Source: Streptomyces cellulosae | GTDB lineage: Bacteria > Actinomycetota > Actinomycetes > Streptomycetales > Streptomycetaceae | Assembly (NCBI RefSeq): GCF_000721105.1 | Contig: NZ_JOEV01000012.1 | Location: 1-64,000 of the forward strand | DNA length: 64,000 bases | Direction of reading: 5' to 3' | Shown here: piece after piece, positions 34,399 to 41,310 of the stretch | How positions within the stretch are numbered: position 1 is the first letter of the stretch | Layout of the letters: each line of letters starts with the position of its first letter | Program-made: the position numbers and the translations under genes | The notes under the pieces: model-generated | The model's input: the letters and a program-made list of their open reading frames with translations, nothing else | Databases searched by the model: none | What the model was told of the DNA's origin: nothing

Positions 34399-34722
34399 AT
34401 GGCGTGGCTGCTGGTCGTCGTGGCCGGGTTCCTGGAGACCGGTTTCGCCGTCTGCCTGAAGCTGTCGCACGGCTTCACGAGACTCTGGCCCACCATCGCG
34501 TTCTGCATATTCGCCCTCGGCAGCTTCGGCCTGCTGACCCTGTCCCTGAAGAAGCTCGACGTCGGGCCCGCGTACGCGGTGTGGACGGGCATCGGCGCGG
34601 CCGGCACGGCGATCTACGGCATGATCTTCCTCGGCGACCTCGTCTCGACCCTGAAGATCGTCTCGATCAGCCTGGTGATCATCGGCGTGATCGGACTCCA
34701 GCTGTCGGGATCGTCGCACTGA
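34399..34722 (+). CDS. Small multidrug resistance (SMR) exporter, SugE/Gdx-like
   Basis: The 107-residue protein has four membrane helices and the essential Glu13 (GFLETGFAVCLKLSHGFTR) that binds cation and proton. The KLSHGFTR and YAVWTGIGAAGT segments resemble the SugE/Gdx branch, which exports guanidinium, more than EmrE. GGGAGG precedes the ATG. I looked for a guanidine riboswitch in the 138-base leader and saw none. It faces a TetR-family gene convergently. Confidence 0.9.
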   Translation: MAWLLVVVAGFLETGFAVCLKLSHGFTRLWPTIAFCIFALGSFGLLTLSLKKLDVGPAYAVWTGIGAAGTAIYGMIFLGDLVSTLKIVSISLVIIGVIGLQLSGSSH

Positions 34723-34774
34723 GGGCACGTCAGCCGCGCTGAGAACCACCCGGCGCCGACCGCGCCGAGACTCG

Positions 34775-35383
34775 TCACGGGGTCAACTGGCGCGGCAGCG
34801 CGCTCCGTACGAGATCCGCCACGCCGCCCTCGCCCGGCGGGGCCGCCACGCACGACAGTGCGAGCCGGACGACGAGTTCGCAGGAGCGGGCCAGCTCGGC
34901 GGTCTCCGGCTTGGGCGTGCCGGGCCCGGAGAGGACAGTGACGGCCCGGTCCCGGACCAGCGCCACGAAGTCACCGGGGGACGGCAGCGGCCCGTCCGCC
35001 CGGCGCTGCGCCGGCACCGCCGAGGAGGACGGCACGGCCGTCAGCGTCGGCGAGGGCAGCCGCTCGCCCCAGCAGCCGGTGAGCATGGCCCGTACCAGGG
35101 CGTTCTCGCGGGCGGTGGAGGCGGTCCACTCGGCGGTCGCGGTCAGCCGCTCCCGGGCGTCACCGTGAGTGGTCAGCGCCCGCTCGATTCCTGTGAGATA
35201 CCCGTCCGCCTCCCTGCGCACGAGCGCTCGGGCCAGTCCTTCCTTGCTGCCGAATTCGTTGTACAGCGTCTGCCGGGACACTCCGGCCGCCGCGGCCACG
35301 TCCACCATCCGCACGGCGGACCACGGCCGGCGCGCCAGCGCCTTGTAAGCGGCGTCCAGCAGGGATTCCCGCGCTGCAGGCAT
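34775..35383 (-). CDS. TetR-family transcriptional regulator
   Basis: The 202-residue regulator has an N-terminal HTH (LLDAAYKALARRPWSAVRMVDVAAAAGVSRQTLYNEFGSKEGLARALVRR), followed by an alpha-helical ligand domain. The second of two adjacent ATGs (35383) is best spaced from GGGAGG. It has a clear TTGACA-type promoter with repeats across the -10 (listed), suggesting autorepression. The neighbouring SMR exporter is convergent, so a regulatory link to it is possible but not shown. Confidence 0.88.
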   Translation of the reverse strand: MPAARESLLDAAYKALARRPWSAVRMVDVAAAAGVSRQTLYNEFGSKEGLARALVRREADGYLTGIERALTTHGDARERLTATAEWTASTARENALVRAMLTGCWGERLPSPTLTAVPSSSAVPAQRRADGPLPSPGDFVALVRDRAVTVLSGPGTPKPETAELARSCELVVRLALSCVAAPPGEGGVADLVRSALPRQLTP

Positions 35384-35409
35384 CATCGCCTCCCGGGGCG
35401 ATCGGCTCT

Positions 35410-35444
35410 GCGCACAGATTTGACGCGCACAGAGTCACTGTCAA
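35410..35444 (-). promoter_or_regulatory. Promoter of the TetR gene with overlapping direct repeats
   Basis: On the minus strand TTGACA (35444-35439) and AAATCT (35421-35416) are 17 bases apart, a good vegetative promoter. The 9-mer GCGCACAGA occurs on the + strand at 35410-35418 and 35425-35433, across the -10 and spacer, and could be the operator. Confidence 0.7.
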
Positions 35445-35584
35445 GGGTTCGCGAAGGCACGCGGGGGCGCTCGGCCGGCCGAGGTGAGCTCCACGGCGGG
35501 AACCACCGCGAGCACCGCCACGGGCGCCCCCGCCGGCAAGGCCCCCTGTAGCCGGTACCCACCACGGCAGATACCGTTCCCTAC

Positions 35585-36385
35585 ATGCCGGACTACCTCG
35601 ATGACCTCCGCTTCGCCCATGTCCTCGCGGACGCGGCGGACGCGGCCACCATGGGCCGCTTCAAGGCTCTCGACCTCAAGGTGGAGACGAAGCCGGACAT
35701 GACTCCGGTCAGCGAAGCGGACAAGGCCGCGGAAGAACTCATCCGCGGCCAGCTCCAACGTGCCCGTCCCCGGGACGCGGTCCTCGGCGAGGAGTACGGC
35801 ATCGAGGGCACCGGTCCGCGCCGCTGGGTCATCGACCCGATCGACGGCACGAAGAACTACGTACGCGGCGTACCGGTCTGGGCCACCCTCATCTCCCTGA
35901 TGGAGGCGGGTGAGACGGGCTTCCAGCCGGTCGTCGGCGTCGTCTCCGCCCCCGCCCTCGGCCGCCGCTGGTGGGCCGCGCAGGGCCACGGCGCCTTCTC
36001 CGGCCGCAGTCTCTCCTCGGCGTCCCGGCTGCACGTCTCCCGGGTGTCGAAGCTCTCCGACGCCTCCTTCGCGTACTCCTCGCTGACCGGCTGGGAGGAC
36101 CAGGGGCGCCTGGGCGGTTTCCTGGACCTGACCCGCGAGGTGTGGCGCACGCGCGCGTACGGCGACTTCTGGCCCTACATGATGGTCGCCGAGGGCTCGG
36201 TGGACCTGTGCGCCGAACCCGAGCTCTCCCTCTGGGACATGGCCGCGAACGCGATCATCGTGACGGAGGCCGGCGGCACCTTCACCGGCCTCGACGGCCG
36301 CCCGGGCCCGCACAGCGGCAACGCGGCCGCGTCGAACGGCCTGCTGCACGACGAGTTCCTCGGGTATCTCAACGAGCGCACCTGA
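35585..36385 (+). CDS. hisN: Histidinol-phosphatase HisN (inositol monophosphatase fold)
   Basis: The 266-residue Mg-dependent phosphatase has the family motifs GEEYGIEG (about residue 74), WVIDPIDGTKNYVRG (about 85-99, metal ligands) and LSLWDMAANAIIVTEAGG (about 213-230). In Streptomyces this member was shown to act as histidinol-phosphatase, the penultimate step of histidine synthesis; the assignment is from position and sequence, and inositol phosphatase activity is an alternative. ATG 35585 (MPDYLDDLRFAH) is the only reasonable start. Confidence 0.88.
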   Translation: MPDYLDDLRFAHVLADAADAATMGRFKALDLKVETKPDMTPVSEADKAAEELIRGQLQRARPRDAVLGEEYGIEGTGPRRWVIDPIDGTKNYVRGVPVWATLISLMEAGETGFQPVVGVVSAPALGRRWWAAQGHGAFSGRSLSSASRLHVSRVSKLSDASFAYSSLTGWEDQGRLGGFLDLTREVWRTRAYGDFWPYMMVAEGSVDLCAEPELSLWDMAANAIIVTEAGGTFTGLDGRPGPHSGNAAASNGLLHDEFLGYLNERT

Positions 36386-36488
36386 GAAGCACAGATGAGC
36401 GCGTGCGCCCTCAATTGGCTGCGCACGCCCTCTTGTTGACCTCCGCTTTACCTGCCACCCTGAGGACACCCCCCATTTGTGAATTTGT

Positions 36489-36514
36489 GAATCACCGAAC
36501 CATCACGGTGATTC
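36489..36514. promoter_or_regulatory. 9-bp inverted repeat before the CBS gene
   Basis: GAATCACCG (36489-36497) pairs with CGGTGATTC (36506-36514) across 8 bases, just upstream of the AGGAGG ribosome binding site. Two GTGAAT(T/C) copies lie at the left. It may be an operator or a translation-control hairpin. Confidence 0.45.
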
Positions 36515-36534
36515 CCAGGAGGTGACTCACAGCC

Positions 36535-36945
36535 ATGCTCGTCCGCGACGCCATGAGCACGGTGGTCCTCACCATCGGCCCCACCCACACCCTCCGCCAA
36601 GCGGCCGCCCTGATGTCCGCGCGCCGCGTCGGCGCCGCGATCATCCACGACCCGGACGCCGGCGGCATCGGCATCCTCACCGAACGCGACATCCTCAACT
36701 CCGTGGGCCTCGGACAGAACCCCGACACGGAGCCCGTCCACGCCCACACCACCACCGACGTCGCCTTCGCCGCCCCCGCCTGGACCCTGGAGGATGCCGC
36801 CCGCGCCATGGCGCACGGCGGATTCCGTCACCTGATCGTCCTCGACCGTGAGCCCGTCGGCATCGTCTCCGTCCGCGACATCATCCGGTGCTGGGCCCCC
36901 GGGCGACAGCAGGCCCCGGCCATGGCGAGTCCGGTCTCACATTAG
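36535..36945 (+). CDS. CBS-domain protein
   Basis: The 136-residue protein consists of a pair of CBS motifs (residues 1-60 and 70-125: VRDAMSTVVLTIGPTHTLRQAAALM and GGFRHLIVLDREPVGIVSVRDI), a Bateman module that usually binds adenosine nucleotides. There is no effector domain. AGGAGG lies 12 bases before ATG 36535. It is followed by a Fur-family gene with an AT-rich spacer. Its role is unknown. Confidence 0.9.
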   Translation: MLVRDAMSTVVLTIGPTHTLRQAAALMSARRVGAAIIHDPDAGGIGILTERDILNSVGLGQNPDTEPVHAHTTTDVAFAAPAWTLEDAARAMAHGGFRHLIVLDREPVGIVSVRDIIRCWAPGRQQAPAMASPVSH

Positions 36946-36985
36946 ACAATATCCAAGTCGAATCAAGATCCAAAGTCACACCTGT
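36940..36985. promoter_or_regulatory. AT-rich operator/promoter candidate before the Fur-family gene
   Basis: An unusually AT-rich stretch (ATTAGACAATATCC, then AATCAAGATCCAAAGTC) with the imperfect repeat CCAAGTC/CCAAAGTC precedes the Fur-type regulator. Fur proteins usually bind AT-rich palindromes at their own promoters, so autoregulation is plausible. Confidence 0.4.
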
Positions 36986-37022
36986 TCGGGACCTGGTCCT
37001 ACTTGCTGTTAGGCTGGTACGC

Positions 37023-37439
37023 ATGAGCGACCTTCTGGAACGGCTGCGCGGACGCGGATGGCGGATGACCGCGCAGCGGCGCGTCGTGGCCGAGGTCCTC
37101 GAAGGCGAACACGTCCACCTGACGGCCGACGAGGTCCACGCCAGGGCTGTCGCCAAGCTGCCCGAGATCTCCCGGGCGACCGTCTACAACACGCTGGGCG
37201 AGCTGGTCTCCCTCGGCGAGGTGCTCGAGGTCGCCACCGACAAGCGCGCCAAGCGGTACGACCCGAACGCGCACCGGCCGCACCACCACCTGGTCTGCGC
37301 CCGGTGCGGCGCCATCAGGGACGTGCACCCCACCGGCAACCCGCTGGCCGACCTCCCCGACACCGAGCGCTTCGGCTTCACCGTCTCGGACGTCGAGGTG
37401 ACGTACCGGGGCGTGTGCCCGAACTGCGCGGCGGCGTAG
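37023..37439 (+). CDS. Fur-family metalloregulator (PerR/CatR-like)
   Basis: The 138-residue protein has the Fur winged helix (LRGRGWRMTAQRRVVAEVLEG...ISRATVYNTLGELVSLG) and the C-terminal metal and dimer region, with HRPHHHLVCARCGAIRDV and a final CPNC, giving two structural CxxC zinc pairs. The two CxxC pairs and the sequence are closer to peroxide-sensing PerR/CatR types than to Zur or Nur, but the metal cannot be decided from sequence. ATG 37023 (MSDLLERLRGRGW) is the family start; the open frame back to 36888 overlaps the CBS gene. A good terminator follows. Confidence 0.88.
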   Translation: MSDLLERLRGRGWRMTAQRRVVAEVLEGEHVHLTADEVHARAVAKLPEISRATVYNTLGELVSLGEVLEVATDKRAKRYDPNAHRPHHHLVCARCGAIRDVHPTGNPLADLPDTERFGFTVSDVEVTYRGVCPNCAAA

Positions 37440-37463
37440 CACTTCCTCGCTTCGACGACAGGA

Positions 37464-37487
37464 CCCCGGCACCGATGAGTGCCGGGG
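37464..37487 (+). terminator. Terminator after the Fur-family gene
   Basis: CCCCGGCAC (37464-37472) and GTGCCGGGG (37479-37487) form a 9-bp perfect stem with a 6-base loop, 25 bases after the stop. Confidence 0.8.
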
Positions 37488-37562
37488 CCCTTCGTTCTGC
37501 CCGCGGGCTGACGGATGTCGCACTGCCCGCGAGCACGGGGCCTGGTGCCGTCCGGGCCTCGA

Positions 37563-37658
37563 CTGTCCGGGCTCGGTGCTGTCCGGGCTTTGTACTGTCC
37601 GGGCTCGGTGCCGCCCGGGCTATGTACTGTCCGGGCTCGGTGCTGTCCGGGCTTTGTA
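37563..37658. repeat. 16-bp tandem repeat in a 32-bp higher-order array
   Basis: Two alternating 16-mers, CTGTCCGGGCTCGGTG and CTGTCCGGGCTTTGTA, form three 32-bp pairs at 37563, 37595 and 37627; the fourth 16-mer is altered (CCGCCCGGGCTATGTA). Degenerate copies flank the array (GTGCCGTCCGGG at 37546 and CTGTCCGCGGGC at 37659). It is non-coding, 85 bp upstream of the ABC operon. Confidence 0.95.
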
Positions 37659-37743
37659 CTGTCCGCGGGCTTCCTGAATCTGACGGGTCGTCATATCGTC
37701 GTGCGGCACCCCCACCCCGTACCGAACTCCGCAAGGAGCAACC

Positions 37744-38511
37744 GTGGGAGATCCGCACCCAAAACTCCACGCCACCGAACTGACCCGCACCTTCGGCCGC
37801 GCGCCCCGAGCCGTCGAGGCCCTGGGCCCGGTCGGCCTCACCATCGCCCCCGGCGAGTTCGTCTGCCTGGTGGGCCCCTCCGGCTGCGGCAAGTCCACGC
37901 TCCTGCGCATCGCCGCGGGCCTGCTCCGCCCAAGTACCGGCCGCCTGGAGATCCGTACCACCAGTCCCCGCCCCGCGGCCATGATCTTCCAGGACTACGG
38001 CATCTACGACTGGAAGACGGTCCGCGCCAACGTCCGTTTCGGCCTGGACATCCAGCGCGTCCCGCGCCGCGAGGCGAACGCCCGGGCCGACACCTGGCTG
38101 GCTCGTATGGGCCTCGCCGACTTCGCGCAGGCCTACCCGGCGACCCTCTCCGGCGGTATGCGCCAGCGTGTGGCGATCGCCCGCGCGCTCGCCGTCGAAC
38201 CCGAACTCCTCCTCATGGATGAACCGTTCGCCGCCCTGGACGCCCAACTCCGCATGATCCTGCAGGAAGAGCTGCTGGAGCTGACGCAGACCACCCGCAC
38301 CACCACCCTCTTCGTCACCCACAGCCTGGAAGAGGCGATCGTGCTCGGCGACCGGGTGCTGGTGATGTCCGCCCGCCCGGGCCGGATCATCGCCGAACAG
38401 CGCCCCCCGTTCCCGCGCCCGCGCACCGGCGACATCCGCTCCACGCCGGAGTTCACGACCCTCAAGAGCGAGTTGTGGGCCCTCCTGCGGAAGGAGGCGG
38501 TGCCGGCATGA
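37744..38511 (+). CDS. ABC transporter ATP-binding protein (SsuB/TauB type)
   Basis: The 255-residue ATPase has Walker A GPSGCGKST (about residue 45), the signature LSGGMRQR (about 137) and Walker B LLLMDEPFAALD (about 157), followed by an H-loop TLFVTHSLEEA. Sequence and partners place it with nitrate/sulfonate/taurine-type importers (NrtD/SsuB/TauB). GTG 37744 follows GCAAGGAGC. It overlaps the permease gene by 4 bp (ATGA), first in a three-gene operon. The substrate is unknown. Confidence 0.9.
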   Translation: MGDPHPKLHATELTRTFGRAPRAVEALGPVGLTIAPGEFVCLVGPSGCGKSTLLRIAAGLLRPSTGRLEIRTTSPRPAAMIFQDYGIYDWKTVRANVRFGLDIQRVPRREANARADTWLARMGLADFAQAYPATLSGGMRQRVAIARALAVEPELLLMDEPFAALDAQLRMILQEELLELTQTTRTTTLFVTHSLEEAIVLGDRVLVMSARPGRIIAEQRPPFPRPRTGDIRSTPEFTTLKSELWALLRKEAVPA

Positions 38512-39371
38512 CGACGGTCACCAAGCCCTCCGCCGAATCCCTCCTGGTCCGCCGCCCCGGGCCCCAGGAACTCCACCCCGTACGCACCCACCGCCGCCGT
38601 CGCGCCCTGGAACTGGCGCTCGCCGCGGCCGTACCCCTCCTGCTGGTCCTCCTGTGGCAACTGGCCGCCTCCCAGGCCTGGATCGACGACCGCGTCTACC
38701 CGGCCCCGTCCACGATCCTGGCCGACGGCTGGGACCGGGCGGCGGCCGGCGACCTGTGGCCGGACGTGTGGGCGACCCTGAAACGGGTGCTGGCGGGCTA
38801 TGCCGTAGGCACCGCGGCGGGCTACGTCCTCGGGCTCCTGATGGGCTCCCTCCCGCTGGTCCGGGCCGCCCTCGAACCGCTCCTGGACGCCCTGTACGTC
38901 GTACCGAAACTGGCCCTGCTCCCGATCTTCCTCAACATGTTCGGCCTGGGCGAGGGCCCCCAGGTGGCCCTGGTGGCGGTGACGGTCTTCTTCTTCGTCT
39001 GGATCTCGACCATGTCGGCCGTGATCACCGTCCCGCTCGGCCACCGCGACGCGGGCCGGGTCTTCGGCGCCTCGCCGTGGCAGATGTTCCACCACGTCCT
39101 GCTGCCGGCCTCGCTTCCACAGGTCCTGGTCGGCGCGCGGATAGCGGCGGGCGTGGCGGTGCTGGTGATCGTCGCCTCGGAACAGATAGCGGCGACGAAC
39201 GGCCTGGGCCACCTGATCTTCGACTCGCGCGCGCTCTTCCAGAACGACGTGATGTTCGTCGGCATCGTCTGTGTGGCCGCCCTGGGCGTGCTCTTCTCCG
39301 AACTGATCCGCCTGGTGGGCCGGTTGCTCACCCCGTGGGCACCGAGGGACAGAGGAAGGGGGCAGTCATGA
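38508..39371 (+). CDS. ABC transporter permease (SsuC/TauC type)
   Basis: The 287-residue permease has about six membrane segments and the EAA-like loop HRDAGRVFGASPWQMFHHVLLPASLP (about 183-208). ATG 38508 overlaps the ATPase stop, and its own stop overlaps the ATG of the binding protein, so all three genes are translationally coupled. Confidence 0.9.
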   Translation: MTTVTKPSAESLLVRRPGPQELHPVRTHRRRRALELALAAAVPLLLVLLWQLAASQAWIDDRVYPAPSTILADGWDRAAAGDLWPDVWATLKRVLAGYAVGTAAGYVLGLLMGSLPLVRAALEPLLDALYVVPKLALLPIFLNMFGLGEGPQVALVAVTVFFFVWISTMSAVITVPLGHRDAGRVFGASPWQMFHHVLLPASLPQVLVGARIAAGVAVLVIVASEQIAATNGLGHLIFDSRALFQNDVMFVGIVCVAALGVLFSELIRLVGRLLTPWAPRDRGRGQS

Positions 39372-40561
39372 CGGGGGCAGTCCCGGCGGGAGCAGCCACG
39401 ACGAGGGCCGTCAGGGGCCGATCCGGGTTCGTGTACGGCGCCGTGGTCGCCGTCGGCGTCCTGCTGGCGTCGGCGGCCTGTTCGTCACCGTCGTCGGGGA
39501 ACTCGGAACCGAAGGCGGACCTGGGGACACGCGCGATCCGCCCGGTGGAGGGCTGCGGCACCACCTCCTGGACGGACCCGGCGGACCTCGCACCCACCCG
39601 CACCCCGGCCCGCTGCCGCCCCGGGGCCCCCGCGCCACGCCCCGTGTCGCAGACCCGGAAACTGACGATCGCGACGGGGACCCTGAGCGCCGAGTACGTG
39701 GCCCCCCTCCAGGTCGCCCTCGACAAGGGCGAGTTCAAGAAGGAGGGCCTGGACGTCACCCTGAAGGTCCTGCCGACCCCGGACGCCCTCCCCCTGCTGG
39801 CCAAGGGAGACCTGGACGCGCTGTGGGCGGCTCCGGAGGCGGCCGTCATGAACGGCGTACGGGGCGGCTTCGACATCAGGTGGGTGGCGGGGAACTTCTC
39901 CCCCGACCCGAGGTCGAGAAGCGGGCTGTGGGTACGGCTGAAGGAGGGCGAGAGCGCGGACCGGGTGGAGATCGCGGGCCGGAAGATGGGCACCATGATC
40001 GGCAAGGGCTCGGTGATCGCGTACCCCATGGAGAAGGCGCTGCGCAAGCACGGCGGAGGCCTCGACAAGATCCAGTACCAGCAGCTGGGTTCGGCCGACG
40101 TCCTCACGGCCCTGGAGAACGCGGGCGTCGACTCGGCCTGGCTCCTCGACCCGGTCTGGCGCCGCGTCGCCGACCGGCCCGACTACGCCTTCCTCGGCGG
40201 CCAGCCCCTCGGCGAGCCCCTGGGCGGCATGCTGTACGGCCCGAGGCTGCTGGACGACGACGTGGACGCGGGGGTGGCGCTGTTGCGGGCGTACATCCGC
40301 ACGATCAACACGTACTTCGCAGCGGACTACAAAGAGAACGCGACGTTCGTCACATACCTGGCGAAGCTGCTGGGGACGGACGAGGCGATCCTCCGCTCCA
40401 CCCCGTCCCTCCACATGGACTGGGAGATCCGCGCCGGCACGACGGACCGCCTGCAGTCGGCGTACCGCGCCCAGGGCGTGACACAGGGCGACGCACTCCC
40501 GGAACGGGACACGGTGAGCAGATCCCTGTACGAGGAGGCGGTGGGCCACAAAGGCACCTAG
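39368..40561 (+). CDS. ABC transporter substrate-binding lipoprotein (NMT1/SsuA-like)
   Basis: The 397-residue protein starts MTGAVPAGAATTRAV, with a late hydrophobic stretch ending in the lipobox LLASAAC (Cys38), so it should be a lipoprotein. A Pro/Arg/Thr-rich linker with two Cys (VEGCGTTSW, RCRPG) precedes the NMT1/SsuA-type domain (TIATGTLSAEYVAPLQVALDKGEFKKEGLDV, from about residue 99). This family binds sulfonates, nitrate, taurine or the thiamine precursor HMP; the ligand here is not evident. A strong terminator shared with a convergent tRNA gene follows. Confidence 0.88.
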   Translation: MTGAVPAGAATTRAVRGRSGFVYGAVVAVGVLLASAACSSPSSGNSEPKADLGTRAIRPVEGCGTTSWTDPADLAPTRTPARCRPGAPAPRPVSQTRKLTIATGTLSAEYVAPLQVALDKGEFKKEGLDVTLKVLPTPDALPLLAKGDLDALWAAPEAAVMNGVRGGFDIRWVAGNFSPDPRSRSGLWVRLKEGESADRVEIAGRKMGTMIGKGSVIAYPMEKALRKHGGGLDKIQYQQLGSADVLTALENAGVDSAWLLDPVWRRVADRPDYAFLGGQPLGEPLGGMLYGPRLLDDDVDAGVALLRAYIRTINTYFAADYKENATFVTYLAKLLGTDEAILRSTPSLHMDWEIRAGTTDRLQSAYRAQGVTQGDALPERDTVSRSLYEEAVGHKGT

Positions 40562-40583
40562 CCGCCCGTTGCCGCCCACGACT

Positions 40584-40615
40584 GAGGGCCGGAACCCTTT
40601 CGGGTTCCGGCCCTC
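40584..40615. terminator. Bidirectional terminator between the ABC operon and tRNA-fMet
   Basis: A perfect 14-bp stem (40584-40597 with 40602-40615) with a TTTC loop serves both the + strand operon and the - strand tRNA. Confidence 0.9.
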
Positions 40616-40625
40616 GGCCTTCAGT

Positions 40626-40699
40626 AGCGGGGACAGGATTTGAACCTGCGACCTCTGGGTTATGAGCCCAGCGAGCTACCGAGCTGCTCCACCCCGCGT
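40626..40699 (-). tRNA. tRNA-fMet (CAT), copy 1
   Basis: The minus strand folds as an initiator tRNA: acceptor CGCGGGG with CCCCGCT leaving a C1 x U72 mismatch, the three G-C pairs in the anticodon stem (CTGGG/CCCAG) around CTCATAA, and the T-arm CAGGTTCAAATCCTG. The C1 x U72 mismatch and GGG/CCC stem are initiator signatures. The 3' CCA is not encoded (CTG follows the discriminator A). The 74 bases are identical to the copy at 43397-43470. Confidence 0.97.
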
Positions 40700-41310
40700 C
40701 GATGAATGCAACGTTACGTCAAGGACGCCCGCAGAGGCAAATCACTCCACGCCCCAGCCATCAACGCAGGTCAGAGAGCAATCTCTCGCACCACCGATCC
40801 ACACCACTCGACCCGCCCCACGGTCGAGGACGAGACCGCCCAGACCCGAAGGATCCGGGCAAAGCTCTGGAAAGGGTGCAGGGGCGCACGCCCGCCCGGG
40901 CCAAGGGATGGAGCCCCGGGGAGGGCGCAGGAGCGCACGCCCACCCGGGCCAAGGGATGGAGCCCCGGGGAGGGCGCAGGAGCGCACGCCCACCCGGGCC
41001 AAGGGATGGAGCCCCGGGGAGGGCGCAGGAGCCGCCGGGTCAAAGGGCAGAGCCTCGGGACACCGTCGGCCGGAGCCAAAAAAGGCGGGGCCCAGAAAGG
41101 GACGCGGGGAACGCAGCCCGGCGGAAGCCGGAGCGGGGTGCAGGGGACGCAGTCCCCGCCCGGGCACAAGGGCGCAGCCCCAGGCGGGGTCGAAGGGGCG
41201 GAGCCCCTGGGATGGGACGGGTAGGGGCGGCGGGGGCGGGAACAGCACGCCGGCAACCGCACCCCGCACCCCGCACAGGCCGGCCCGCCCCCACCTCGCT
41301 CAGCGCAGCG
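40700..41310. other. Repeat-rich spacer between tRNA-fMet and the SEL1 gene
   Basis: About 610 bp with no supported gene. It contains three tandem 49-bp units (listed) and then degenerate GGGCGCAG/GGAGCCCC modules up to about 41240. Its open frames are low-complexity Pro/Arg/Gly and change with the repeat phase. The far end holds the 3' side of the SEL1 gene's transcript. Confidence 0.6.
40886..41032. repeat. 49-bp tandem repeat, three copies
   Basis: Units start at 40886, 40935 and 40984 (GCACGCCC(G/A)CCCGGGCCAAG...), with a single difference in the first copy. Each unit contains the self-complementary GGAGCCCCGGGG. They are followed by decayed half-units. Confidence 0.95.

Noticed and set aside
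37563..41032. CRISPR arrays at the tandem repeats
   Set aside because: The repeats are contiguous or alternate without unique spacers, and no cas genes are in the window.
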